From assembly GCA_034401795.1 (NCBI GenBank), contig CM067369.1, positions 94,556,536 through 94,620,535 on the forward strand: DNA of 64,000 nt, in the 5' to 3' direction. Source of the stretch: Chaetoderma sp. LZ-2023a (taxonomy: Eukaryota; Mollusca; Caudofoveata; Chaetodermatida; Chaetodermatidae). The notes beneath the pieces are model-generated. The model was given only the letters and a program-made list of their open reading frames with translations. It was not told the DNA's origin and did not search any database. Positions 11,060 to 23,208 of the stretch are shown here, in pieces (position 1 is the first letter of the stretch; every line of letters begins with the position of its first letter). Position numbers and translations under genes: made by a program.

Positions 11060-13080
11060 TTAAAATGTTTTATTTATTTTAAGGGAAAGTGCTGCAGGTG
11101 CCTTTTACTGCCGGTGGTCTTGCTTTTCTACTCACAGCTGCATTGACCTACCCTCAACCTTATGCGTAGGTCCAACGTATGCCGTTCTCTCAGGTGGGAA
11201 AGATAGGCCAGGACTTAGAAGCAGTCATGAGAAAGAGCGTACGCAGGGAGGATGCTATATAGTTGGCTTGGCCTAGCGTATTATTTGGCTGCTTATACCT
11301 AACCTTTAAGGTGTGTCGTTTTAATTTTGAGAGCTAGTCGTAGCCGCTCGAAGCCAATGGGGATAAAGAAGAAAAAAACAAGAGGGGTGGAGATACTTTT
11401 CGGGATGCCCTCCCTGTCCTGGTTTGTATATAAGCCAAAAAAGGATTTGCTGGTAAGAATTTAATAGATGCTGCTGTCGATGTCTGATGTCTCGTGACAA
11501 TCAGGCTGTGGCTTCAGCGCGCCGGTTGTAGGCTTTTATGTGGCTAAACCAGTGGGGTGGGGGGTGAAAAAGGTTAACCTATGGGCGGTTTATGCCGCAG
11601 AGACATACTGATATCCTAAATTATTAGGCTAATACTTAGTAGACGTGGCTGCCGAGAGAGTGCCAGCCCCCGGCTGTGCTGGAAGGTTGAATCTAGCAAT
11701 GGCCGCGACAAATACCTGCACTCTCTACAATGCCAGCGCCACTGATCAACCTCGGAATGACATAGCGAGGAACAGAAACAGATACGGATGCAAAACAGGA
11801 CACGAGGTGACTAAGTAGCACAACCCCACGCTGAACCTAAAAAAACTTGTATGCCACGGTGTCAAAGGAGCTCGCCGAACACACAGAATGACACGGGCAC
11901 TTCACAGCCGCAGCACACCAATGCGATGCAACTTGAAATTGACGAGATTTTATCACGCCGACGTAGCGTCGCATTGCTGTTCCTCCAAAACCAACACCGA
12001 CAGGACATTAAAACTACAACTTTGGTGTATCGCTTGTGAATCACTACGCTAAATGTTGCATGTTAATGAACCTGCTAATTATACTTTTCTGTCGCTTAAA
12101 CGTCTAATTTACAGGAAAGAAATGAGCATGGCAATTGGCATACGATAAAATTGTCGTTTCATGTATAGTTGGTGTTGGTTTTTTGAAGCACACCAAGGCG
12201 ACGCCACGCCGATGCGACGATATCTTCTTCGTTTCACGTCGCGTCGGCTTGGCGTGTGATGCCCTTTAACTTAGTCACATTTAAGCAGCGTGGTTCATGC
12301 AGCGACATGCAACGAAAGGAAGCAAAATGTGGGTATCCTGCGCATCCACGTTGTTAAGTTCTTGTAAGGCGGGCGGAATGGCGTGAGGTGTTTCGGAGAT
12401 GCACGCTCGAAGTTTTAACGCTGTAGCAGCGTTGAGGTGGCAGTTCAAGTGGAAAGCGAATGTGCTCCCTCAAGGCGACTATTCTACTTGACTTTTAGCC
12501 TGCCCACTTGCATGTCGGGTGAAATATCTACTCGGAAAGGAGAGATAGCTGTGCGGGCGGTAAGTGCGTGACCTATCGGTTAGTTGGCAGCTATATTACT
12601 TAAATATATTGCGAAAATTTGTATATAAAATGTAGCGTGTATCGTTTCCTACAGCGCTATAATGCTAGGGAGTGGTGAAATGCAGCTGGTGGGTCAATAG
12701 TTTATCCGCACTCTTCGCACAATGCAGCATCAGCGTAAGAACTGAGACCTAGAATGCTCCAAGTGAGAGAAAATATCCTACAGAGGCTACTATGGCGGTT
12801 AGCATGAAGAAACCTATCAGGTGCCTTGCCAAGCTAGTTATGTATGACTGGGCAGATATGCAAGTGAAATCTAGCATCCCTACCAGAGCCGAAAGCTGCA
12901 CTTGTCGGCGGTTGTAGGAAGGAGACCCTAACTATCCGGTCTCATAGTGTGAGCTGTTAGCCAAGTGAAGCTCAACCTAGTGTGTGTGTTCCAAGTAGCA
13001 GATGAAATATACGAAAAGTGCCCTAACCGTTGAGGAATACTTGGTATTATAAGGGGCTATAGTACTGCTGTAAGAAGATT
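11060..13080. other. Non-coding stretch with one GC-rich inverted repeat
   Basis: No gene recognised. Sequence at 11470-12010 is more GC-rich and could be an old retroelement 5' region, but no protein motif was found. The inverted repeat at 12189-12258 is listed separately. Confidence 0.45.
12189..12258. repeat. Imperfect GC-rich inverted repeat
   Basis: The left arm near 12189 (CACCAAGGCGACGCCACG) and the right arm ending near 12258 (GTCGCGTCGGCTTGGCGTGTG) are inverted copies with two mismatches and a 2-base gap, separated by about 30 bases. Confidence 0.5.
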
Positions 13081-13477
13081 ATAACCCTGTGGTAGTGCCT
13101 GCCTGTAATGCTGGCCTCATGCAGTACGATATCGTACAACTCTTTAGGATACGACACGACAGCGCACATCGCCCCAGCAAATCGTATTGTGTGAGGGCAC
13201 CTGCGACACGATTTTATCCAATTATGTCCGTAACGTAACATGTCGTAGGAAATCGTATGGGGTCGGGAATTTTTCAACATGTTTAAAATTTATTGACGTA
13301 GCGGACACAATTGTATCACGTGATGGGTGGTCATGGAGAATACTAGCCAATTGTAATGTATGGACATGCGTGAAACAAATTTCATCAATCAAGATGACAT
13401 TCAAGTGGAACAACAAGCATGCAGACAGGCTGATGGAGTTGCCCCGTGAGAGCTACTGTGTCTATAGGATGTCAATT

Positions 13478-13479
13478 TG

Positions 13480-13544
<65 letters not shown>

Positions 13545-13574
13545 GCAACATCGGCGGCAATGCAGTAGCCGCAG

Positions 13575-13620
<46 letters not shown>

Positions 13621-13698
13621 AGCAGAAGCAGCAACAGCAGCAGCAGCAGTAGCATCTTCATCATCAACAGCAGCAGCAGTAGCAGCAGAAATAGCATG
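13478..13698. repeat. (CAG)n / (CAT)n microsatellite
   Basis: Interrupted CAG runs flank a central CAT run. The polyGln, polySer, polyLeu and polyAla open frames on both strands are products of the repeat; no splice-linked coding sequence supports a real polyglutamine protein. Confidence 0.95.
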
Positions 13699-13699
13699 A

Positions 13700-13877
13700 C
13701 CTGAGGTCAAATACGATTGATCAAATACAAATACAAATAAGGTATTTCTATTTCTTTCAAATACAAATCCAATTACAAATATCGTATTTTCTAAAACGAC
13801 AACTTGAGCAAATACAAATACACAAAATTAGTGAATTTAAATAAAAATACAAATACAAATACGTATTTGACCACAGG
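13700..13877. mobile_element. Short hAT-like MITE
   Basis: Terminal inverted repeats CCTGAGGTCAAATACG and CGTATTTGACCACAGG match at 15 of 16 positions. The interior is made of CAAATACAAATAC units typical of small non-autonomous hAT elements. A clean 8-bp target duplication was not found, partly because the left side abuts the CAG tract. Confidence 0.6.
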
Positions 13878-13879
13878 CC

Positions 13880-15120
13880 TGGCAACAACAACAACATCCT
13901 TTAAATAAAAGGCTATTTCTCCTTAATCAACGGAAAGATTTCAATGAAACGTGGGTGGAATGACCTTAATGTCCTCTACTTCAGGACTTGTAACACCAAT
14001 TTTGAATAGACAATGGATTTGGCAGTTATCTTGAAGAGCTCTATGAATTCGTCAAAATATTATGCCTAAAATGCTTTTTACCACACCAGTCAACTCTGAT
14101 GTAAGAAATAATCTGTTGGATATTTTGAAACTAAGTTGACTAATTTGAGTGAAAGCTGTTGCCTCTATCGAATTAGTTTCTAAATATAAACCTGATTTAA
14201 ACGTAGTTTCTCTTAATACTGCCACCCCACCCACACTCCCACCCACCTCACACCATACTAATCTAACTATGCTAACCAAACTACCATCTGATCTATTATA
14301 TTCTTCTATCTACTAACAAATAGTACCAGCTGATAAATTTACAATGTCAAAATGATAATAATCGTCAACGGAAATGCCGACTGAATAGATGGTTAGATCT
14401 ATGACTGAGGAAGCTTTATAGTCAAGGGCACTGCGCCGTGGCCCAGTCTTTTGTGATGGCCCATAGGTCGAAAGGCCTGTATGGTTAGGTTGACACAAGT
14501 AGGCCTAGCGGCTGAAAATGTGGCGAATCGACGATCAATAATTTAAGTCTGATTAGGCCCGAATCACGTGCCCGATAATGGTGTTATGATAATGAAGACA
14601 CGCCAAGCTTTCTTTCTTCATCTTATATGGAGCAGCCATCCCCGATCCCTCCCCTTTTTGACTATTGGACTGACTGTTGATGTCACGAAAAAAAACCCCG
14701 CTTAGAATCAAAATTTCAACAGCAAAAGTTCAGCCCAACAAAGACATTAATACCGTTTTGAACCTGGCGTGAATGGGACTTGTTTAACAGGGACCCGCAC
14801 TATACGCCAACCAAATCTATTAATCATCGCTGATCTGATGAAGCACATTTAAGTGCGAAAGCTCGTCAAAATAAATTAACTTAAGCTTTAACGGTACTAC
14901 ATTGAATCCTGTTATTATCAAGGCTACCACAACTTTTAAAAGTTCAAAATATTTAGCATCTTTCCCGTATTGTTGTTGCGCTTGCGCGATTACGTGGTTA
15001 AATAGAAAATCCCGATTATTTTTGAAATCCTGAATTAAAATGATGAAAAATTAAATAATCGAATAATCGTGAATAAGTCTACCGCAATACATATTTCAAA
15101 ACCTACCTCTTAATTATTCT
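13880..15120. other. Non-coding stretch, probable old repeats
   Basis: No gene recognised. TAATCGATTA-like AT palindromes at 14995-15070 and again at 15370-15415 resemble hAT subterminal sequence and bracket the palindromic MITE at 15125, so an old hAT copy may be split here. Confidence 0.4.
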
Positions 15121-15124
15121 TTAA

Positions 15125-15325
15125 TGCGATCGGTCATGAAAATTTACACTTTGCGCAGGGAATGCATGCCCATTTGCAGGCCAAAGGATTAGTTTTGAAA
15201 ATCTGTCATTAGAACGCCTGGCTCGATGCTCGAGCCAGGCATTCCAGTGATACATTTTCAAAAATAGTCTTCTTTTGGCCTGCAAATGGACATTTCTTAA
15301 CACAATTGCAGGTTTCGTCATTGAT
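15125..15325. mobile_element. MITE family B, diverged copy 2
   Basis: Long palindrome centred on CCTGGCTCGATGCTCGAGCC at about 15210-15240. Arms share GAAAATCTG/CATTTTCAAAAATAGTC and GGCCTGCAAATGGACAT with the copies at 34700 and 62221. Ends are too diverged to see TTAA duplications. Confidence 0.55.
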
Positions 15326-15339
15326 CTGCCTTTGTTGTT

Positions 15340-15956
15340 ATATCGGGGTAATTTGTAACCAGACTATTTAATCAAGTAATCACGATTATTCTTAAATAAT
15401 CGTTCGTTATCGCTTAAAGTAATGATCGTACACGCCTAATCGTTGTTTTGAAATTTGCGACACTGGCGTTTTAATGGTTAAAGGGCTAAAGTAAGGGAGC
15501 GGATGACCGCGCTAACTAGAACTGGAATCATTTGAATTGCAATAGATATTCCATTAAATATTGTAAATAAATCGGTATATTTATACAACTTGGCGATATG
15601 TGTACGCTTATAAAAATATATGTAATAAAAGACTGTGTAAATCGTATGGTCATGTACCGATAGATGCTATTTAAAACTCACTGTTTAACAGTTTTATTTA
15701 TGGAGCCACGTATCTTTTGTCCGATTGATGGACAACGGCATACAATTCTGTGCATATATTTATTTAGACTGTACTATACCGACAAAAAAACCGAGAAGAA
15801 ATACAATCAGTAAATAAAATTGACTTGTGGGATTAAAATAAATCTATATATTATCGGGATGTATTTATCGACACCCGACTGACCCATCCCCTTGGGATGG
15901 AGGGATAATTCCAACATACCCTTGACTACCACTACCATTAGTAATAGTAGCAGTAG
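15340..15956. other. Non-coding stretch, nothing recognised
   Basis: AT-rich; no gene or transposon end recognised. Confidence 0.4.
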
Positions 15957-15984
15957 TGGTACTACTACTACTACAACTACTACA

Positions 15985-16046
<62 letters not shown>

Positions 16047-16090
16047 GGTCTACTACTACTACTACTACGGTCTACTACTACTACTACTAG
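15957..16090. repeat. (TAC)n microsatellite, LINE target
   Basis: About 130 bases of ACT/TAC repeat, directly abutting the 3' end of the LINE at 16091. The same unit sits at its 5' end (22210-22222). Confidence 0.95.
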
Positions 16091-17006
16091 TTCTTTTTTT
16101 TTGAAAATCCGAATTTGTCGCAGTCGGATACACTTCACGGAGGAACTCCTTTAAAAAGGCTTGCAAACCCCCATAAAAAATCGGTTAAAATATCAGGCTT
16201 TATTAATAGAATAACAATACAAACCTAACATGTCAAAACAGTGCAAGCTAAAATACTCTATTATCATATACCACAACCGTGGCATAACTACATAGAAAAC
16301 ATAATTAATAAAGAGCTGATAAAATAACATAATTCAACAAAGACATTGCTATTTGCACACCGTGTAGTAGTAGGCCCAAATGGCGAGCATAGCTAACCAA
16401 CAAGTGGGAAAGCGACTCATCAATAATTAGCAGTAAGCTACTGCTACTCATTGACGCCATTGAGCCGATTCATGACCGGCAGGCTAAGTAGATCATATGT
16501 AGTTTAACGTAGCACACCGTATAGTAGTAGGGCCAAATGGCGAGTGCAGCTCGCTAACAAGTGGCGAGGTGACTCGTCAATAATTAACAAAAAGTCACTC
16601 ATTGACGCCAGTTAGCCGATTCTTAAATGCCCAACGGACGTAGTAGCCTTTGTATAATATAATGCACAAAGCAAACGTATACAAACTATGACTACTTAGA
16701 TGGCGCATTGGGTTCACATTCTAAATTTACTTCATTGTAAGTTTTTGTAAATTACCCTGGAACAAATACACCTACAGTAAATATTTACAACAGGAAGCTA
16801 ATTGTAAGATATCACACTCTGTTAACTTGAAAATCGGATCAGCTCCAGAATATTGACATAATGCTCATTTGATATTTAAATATACTGATCCCAAGGTTAG
16901 GATATTCGTCAAGATTAGAGTCTCCTAAGGCATTACAATTTTAAAATAAAGGCAATTAGATTAAATTAAAATAGCATTTATCAATATACAGCAAGCAGCG
17001 AGTGTG

Positions 17007-20000
17007 CTAGCTTATACAAGTTTCTGATATTTTTAGATATCCGTATTCAATTGATACTGGGCCAGTTTTGCACCATACGTCTTTAAATCTACTTTCTCTC
17101 CCATGTTCTACTGGCCTGTAAAATTCACAATGAATGCAGTTTATCAACAATGATCGAAGTATAGCTTGTATGGCTCTCTGATGGTTGTTGCCGGTTTTAT
17201 CTCTGGCCTCTGAACACAGATGCTTCCAGATGGCCCACACTCCTACAGATAACAGGGTTATTAACAATTCTTTCTCCTCGCTATTAATGATTCGTCCGAT
17301 AGTTGAGCAATCTTTGAAGAAAATGGTTTCAGCCACTAAATTCACATATTTGGTTCCAAATTTAGCAAGGAGCATATTGATATATACCCAAAAGCCTGTA
17401 GTTATGCGACACTGAGTAAATAGATGGTCTATCGTTTCCTCCTCAGTATTACATAATAAGCACCGGTCTGTACTTGTTATTTTACACATATAAGTAAGAT
17501 GGCCGACCCATAGCATTCGATGGAGTAATCGCCATGCCAGGTCCCGTGCATTTCCTGGTAGACAAGGTAGATGTATTGCTTTCCAGGCATTTTGCCAGTT
17601 CTTTGTCGTGCATCCTAAATTGTTCCAATGCCTAACCACAATAGGAGTCTGTCTCCGACTTTGCATTAGAAATCTATACCAGTCTCTAGATGCCATGTTG
17701 TATTTTATATGTTCTGACATAAATACTAATGTTGGTTGCAACATATCAATGTTGCCACGTGCTTTCGGCAATTTGAACCATACAGCAGGTATTGCATTCT
17801 TTATTCTAAACAAATAAGCGCTGAACATCAATGTGTCTTATTGATGTTATTCTTGCTACATCTTGCATCGCAATCCACTTACGAGATTTCGGATTTACCA
17901 AGTCACGTAATTATTGAATACCATTTTTGGCCATAGAGGGCAAATATAATCTGTGATACTAAATGGGCTATGTCCTCCCATAAGAAGGACAAAAGTAACG
18001 TGTTGATCTTTGACTCTACTGATTTGGGCATATGAACTACAGAAGCGGTATACCACAGTCCAGATAAAATTAAATTATTAAGGACAAATGTCCTGCCAAA
18101 GACAGTTAGGCGACGTCGTTTCTAATTTAGTAATGCACACTTTAGCTTGGATATCCTTTCTTCCCAGTTTAGTAAAACATTTTGTTCTCTACTAAAGTAA
18201 ATACAAAAAATTTTTATGACATCATTTCAGCAGTTAATATCCATCACATTATCAGTTCTGCCCTTCCAATCGCCCAAAAATAATCCCTTAGATTTATCTT
18301 TATTGACTCTAAGCCCTGATGCCTTTTGAAAATCTGTTAATACTCCATTTAAAATTCTAAAATCCGTATTTTTACCAGCAAACACAGTCGTATCATCTGC
18401 ATATTGAGAAACCTTTAGTGGCCTTTCTACGCCACATACACATATTCCTTGAAAGTCATTGCGTTGCCTCAATGTGGCCCCCAACGATTCCATAGCTATG
18501 ACGAATAGAAGCGGGGACAGTGAGCAACCCTGTCTGGCACCTCGTTCCAACACTACAGGTTTGGATAGCTGATTGTTTACTAAATAGCAACTTGTGATAT
18601 CAGTATATAAAATATTGACCCATTTAATAAATCTTGAACCAAAGCCAATATGGTCTAAAGACTTAAACAAGAAATCCCATTCAAGTCTGTCAAACGCCTT
18701 CTCGTTATCAAGTGCTATTATTGTTGCTGGGATACACTCCTTTTCAACTAATTGAATAAGGTCCCGTATAAGCAAAGTGTTGTTTAATATTGATCTTCCT
18801 GGCACAGAGCAGGTTTGATCATCATGAATGACTTCGCCTAGGACTTCGCCAAGTTTTAATGTTAGTGCCCGAGTAATAATCTTATAATCTACACAGAGTA
18901 GAGAGATTGGTCTATAATTCTGTATTTTATTTCTGTCACCCCTCTTGTATATAAGCCGAACATATGCTTGGGCTATCGATGTAGGGAGATGCCCTTGCTT
19001 AAAAATGTTGGTTGCTATTTCTTCTAATACTGGCACAAATATGTGCCAGAATGTTTGATAAAATTCAACTGGAAGTCCGTCACATCCAGGAGACCTTTCT
19101 AACTTCATACCTTTGAGGGATTTTATCAAATCATCAATTGTTATTGATTGGTCACAGCTTTCGCGACATGAATCCGGAAGTCTTTTCGTTATATTAGCTA
19201 AAACATCTCTAGTTGCAGTTTCATCGCTTCCCTCAGAATTATACAATGATTTGTGAAATTCGGATACTGTTTCCATCATTTCTGCATTTGAGCACACTGA
19301 TACTCCGTCATTAGTCTTCAGTGAGCGCATTAATTTCCAATGGAATACTGCCTTGAAATATATTTCAGGTCTGATTTAGCATCTTCCCACCAGTCTGTTA
19401 TACATTCATACGAACCTCTTCTTTCATCCCAATGCCTCCAACAACTTTCCACACATTTGCGATAGCAACTATCTCGTAGCAATGCTACATTAAGTTTCCA
19501 AAATCCATCTCCTCGTTTGACCCAGTCAGCATTGTCTAATGTGATGGAAAACATATTGTGATCAGAGAAAGTTACTGGTTTTATGTTAGTTTTACACATG
19601 TAACCTTTCATTGAACGTTCTACATAGATCCTGTCTAACCTTGAAGCTAACCTTCTATCGGTTGAAAACCAAGTACATTCCTGGCCTTCTGGATTTTCAA
19701 TCCGATAAGTGTCTAACAAGCTTTTATTTTCACAAATGTGTTTCAAAATATTATGCGATGTGTCATTAAAATTAGACCTAGAGTTTCTGTCTTTAGCCTC
19801 GTCTAATATGCACTTAAAGTCACCGCCCATAATTAGGTTTTCAGGCGTTCTGTCTTGAATTATTGTGGAAACATCATTTAGAAATTCACGGCGCAATTGA
19901 TGAGAGGTAGGTGCATAAAGGCACATCAAATTTAAACGTGTGTTTAGTACATCAATTGATACCCAAATCCATCGTCCATTTGTATCTGATGACGACGATA

Positions 20001-20652
20001 TAACGTCAACATAGTTGAGACAGCGGGGCAGGATAAGAATGGCCACTCCCGCACTATTATCTTGTGATAAAGAAAAAAAAATCTGCCCTTTTGAAATATC
20101 TTTGAGAGATTCATACACTTCAGTTTTTTGAATTTTGGTCTCTTGTAGAAAAGCAATATCAACTCTCTCATTTGGTAATTCTTCAAGCAAGTGGCGCTGC
20201 TTGAATTCGGTATTTAATCCTCTGTAATTACTGGTGCAGATAATCATAATTTGTAAAATGATGTTTACAACCGCCATCATTAGATTAACTTGATTTGGTT
20301 TTTTAGCTCGTTTCTTAGACCATTTACCTAATTTTCCTGCGAATTCAATATTTCCTAGTTCTACCACAGACACATATTCACATTTGGAAATATCAGAATC
20401 ATGGCGCAGTATACGATATTTCACGCCTCTCGCCGTTACATATGGCACTAACACTTCACCTCCTTCTGATCGGTACATTACCATTTCATCTTTCATCTGG
20501 GAACTCTGTGTTTGAATGGACACATCTGATTCTGCAACTGACATTGTATCATCATCCATATCATTTACGTCAATCTCAGATTCTGAGCTATTGTCTTCTT
20601 TGTGACGCTTATTGCTACTTAAGTAACATTTGGCAAGAGCATCATTTACCAT
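17007..20652 (-). pseudogene. LINE copy 1 ORF2 (endonuclease-reverse transcriptase), broken
   Basis: The upper part reads through from the ORF1 tail into the endonuclease: SNYRGLNTEF near 20240, FLQETK, GGDFKCILDE and FSDHNM at about 19560. A stop at 19330 coincides with a deletion of about 90 residues relative to copy 2. The 367-residue reverse transcriptase piece follows (18227-19330) with ARQGCSLSPLLF and the catalytic YADDTTVF box. After a stop at 18227 another large deletion (roughly 190 residues, near 17950) precedes the C-terminal piece 17007-17831, which keeps a Cys/His motif CLLCNTEEETIDHLFTQC. With two deletions and several stops it cannot make a working enzyme. Copy 2 at 23209-30215 is the better guide. 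Confidence 0.85.
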
Positions 20653-20753
20653 ATTTCCAAGCTGACTTAAATCAAGTGGACTTAGCAGAAAATCGACTGA
20701 ACTTTCTGTCTTCTGAGTCCTAAACTTATCCTGTCCTAATTTTAATTCATCTT

Positions 20754-21625
20754 CTAAGGAATGGTAAACTGACTCTTCTGTAAGATCATCAACAGCGTGT
20801 CTTTTACAGCAACATTTGGCTCCACTGCATTTTGATTACTTTCTTGACTTAAGGTTATACTCTCCTCTAATACATGAATTTCATCAACTGTAGTTACTTT
20901 AACAGGATTTGATGATTTGTTTGTGTCATTTACAGTGGAATGAACCACAACAACAGCTTCCGTAGCGGTTGCTTCAGAAGCATTTGACTCAGTTGCATCC
21001 TTTAATGGCCGATTATCTCCTGATACTGAGGGCTTGTTTTGATTTTTTGGACAGCGCCATTTAAAATGGTCAACTGAACCACAGAGCAAAGATTTGTTTC
21101 GATGGGACAATCTGTTGCCAAATGGTCAGTACTTAGGCAGATCCGGCATTCTTTAATTTGCCCTCTATACCATAAGGGCAGGACAAAGCTGCCATCAAGC
21201 GTCAATCTGCTTGGTAAAGGGCTATCCACTTTATCAAACCAGATACGTCTTACACCATTTTCTAGCGTTCTGTCAAAGGGATACGTTTCCCGTTCAATCT
21301 TTTGCACTTTGCCATACTTCTAGAGTTCACTCATGATTCTGTCATCTGGAATTTCTAGTGGAACTTTCATCTTCACTAGCAACCTATCTGACTCGATTTC
21401 CTCTACGTTACAAACTTCACCTTTTACAACAAGAACATCTTCCAGAAGCTTTTCCTTGACCCCCTCATTTGACACTGTTACATTCCATACAGTTTTAGTA
21501 ACATTGATAAGCCCCTGCAAAGTAGCAGGTCCCGCGCGAACGACGTCCTTTAACCCATGATACACGTCGATAGCCCACCCCTTAGTTGTTATTTTAAGGC
21601 TTAGGGTACGCTTATAGGTTGCCAT
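20754..21625 (-). pseudogene. LINE copy 1 ORF1 (gag-like RNA-binding protein), broken
   Basis: Starts at ATG 21623-21625 (MATYKRTLSLKITTKG). An in-frame TAG at 21320-21322 separates it from the continuation in the same frame. Zinc knuckle 1 is CRICLSTDHLATDC (C-x2-C-x4-H-x4-C). The second knuckle, ending CGSVDHFKWRC, is reached only after a frameshift near 21085. The part after it is acidic and Ser/Thr-rich, and the frame shifts again near 20754 into the tail fused to ORF2. Layout and paired CCHC knuckles fit ORF1 of L1/Tx1 elements, which coats the element RNA. Confidence 0.75.
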
Positions 21626-22209
21626 TGTGGTTTATAAAAGGAGGAACCCTATACTACTACAATATATAATATAAATATATACTTATATATCACCAGGACG
21701 TCAGGGAAAGAGCTAAACACTAAATAAATAGTGTCCCCTTTTGAAACCCTGACGTCTACCAACAAATATATGAATAGAGAGTACAGTCGTATATTTGTTA
21801 GTTTGAACCACTTTCTAAGTGGTTCACTAAAACCTAGCCGATTAAAGTATACTAACAAATATATGAATAGATAGTACAGTCAAATATTTGTTAGTCTGTT
21901 CGAGTTGGCCGGGGACAACTGACTATAAGGATTTATATAATTAAAGAACTAGGCTTGTGCTTACAAATGACAAAGGAATTAAATCCACTCACTCAAGCGA
22001 TCTTGCCAAATATAATGCGCTAGCCTACGAACTATAGAAATAGCAGACTGGCGCTCCAACCAAGACAAGAATTTACAAATTAAACATAAAGTTTGAAAGG
22101 AAATACTAATACGAAATATATGTATAAAATTTATCCACAAAATCGCGCTGGAAACTAGCAAATTCGGGCAGCAATTGCAGAGCTAAATAAACGCGTGCGT
22201 TCACTTCGA

Positions 22210-22222
22210 CTACTACTACTAC
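22210..22222. repeat. (CTA)n tract between the two LINEs
   Basis: Thirteen bases of CTA repeat. The 5' end of LINE copy 1 lies on its left and the poly-T (minus-strand poly-A tail, 22223-22240) of LINE copy 2 on its right. Confidence 0.9.
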
Positions 22223-23208
22223 TTTTTTTTTTTTTTTTTTGAAAAACCGACGCTGACGCAGTCGGACAAACTTCACGGAGGAACTCCTTTTAAAAGGCTT
22301 GCAAACCCCCAGAAAAAAACCTGGTGAACTAGTAATCTTGATTAATATTACACCAAAACAATGATAAATAATGAGCATTAATACAATCTATAAATACATA
22401 TGGCTTAAAAGGTATAGATACAAAACAATATGCTGATAAAGCTCCGATAGCAAAACAAAACTTAACAAAGGCATTACTATTCAACCGAGGTGTAGTAGTA
22501 GACCCGTGTGGCGAGTGCAACTATCCAACAAATGAAAAGTGCCTCGTCAATCTATGACAAATAAGTCAATCATTGACGCCAGTGGGCTGATTCTCTAAAG
22601 ATCAGCGGGCGTAGTAGCATTTGGGTAGTATAATACATATAGTCGGCAGAAAAATTCCAGAAAAATTGATGGCCCTCTTGTTTACATTTTCAATTTACTT
22701 TATTGTAAGGTTTTGTAAATTACCATTCAATCCATGTGTGGTAGTAGACCCGTGTGGCGAGTGCAACTATTCAACAAATGAAAAGTGACTCGTCAATCAA
22801 TGACAAATAAGTCAATCATTGACGCCAGTGGGCTGAGTCTTAAAGATCAGCGGGCGTAGTAGCATTCGGGTAGCATAACATATATAGTCAGCAGGAAAAT
22901 TACAGAAAAATAGATGGAAATAGATGGCGCTCTTGTTTCCATTTTTGATTTACTTTGTTGTAAGGTTTTGTAAATTACCCGGGAACAAATAACCCTATAA
23001 AACTCTGTGCAAATTCCTAAAATTACCTGGGACAATTTTATAATTCAATGGCAAATTACTTTATCGATTGATTATTAAATTACCCCAGTCTGTTTATTTC
23101 TTAACATGAATTATTAAACATAACAATATCAAAGTGCAGACTAAAATGAATTACATGACACAGATCAATTAAAAGACACAGATAAATCAGCTGTAGTAAT
23201 TAAATGAT

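Larger units (their letters stand above)
16091..22209 (-). mobile_element. Tx1/L1-type LINE, copy 1 (full-length layout)
   Basis: About 6.1 kb on the minus strand: 5' UTR 21626-22209, ORF1 (gag-like) 20754-21625 and onward, ORF2 (APE endonuclease, reverse transcriptase, C-terminal zinc finger) 20270-17007, 3' UTR 16103-17006, A-rich tail 16091-16102. Both ends touch (TAC)n sequence. Both ORFs are broken. The 3' UTR holds two units of about 155 bp starting with CACCGTGTAGTAGTAG (16361) and CACCGTATAGTAGTAG (16517). The 5' UTR has a GACGTCAGGG/CCCTGACGTC inverted repeat (21697-21756) and a duplicated AACAAATATATGAATAGA block (about 21761 and 21854). Confidence 0.85.

Noticed and set aside
11851-12044. 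Opposing 60-residue open frames
   Set aside because: No recognisable domain on either strand; length expected by chance in this GC-richer patch.
13187-13710. Long polyGln/polySer/polyLeu open frames on both strands
   Set aside because: They follow the CAG/CAT microsatellite in several frames at once; no domain or splice context.
14836-14872. Hammerhead-ribozyme-like string CTGATGA...GCAC/GTGC...GAAA
   Set aside because: After GAAA the bases GCTCGTC cannot form stem III with a proper pairing before GTC, and no stem I partner lies upstream. The match is limited to the short core.
15957-16090. CRISPR-like direct repeats
   Set aside because: Plain trinucleotide repeat without spacers, in a eukaryotic context.
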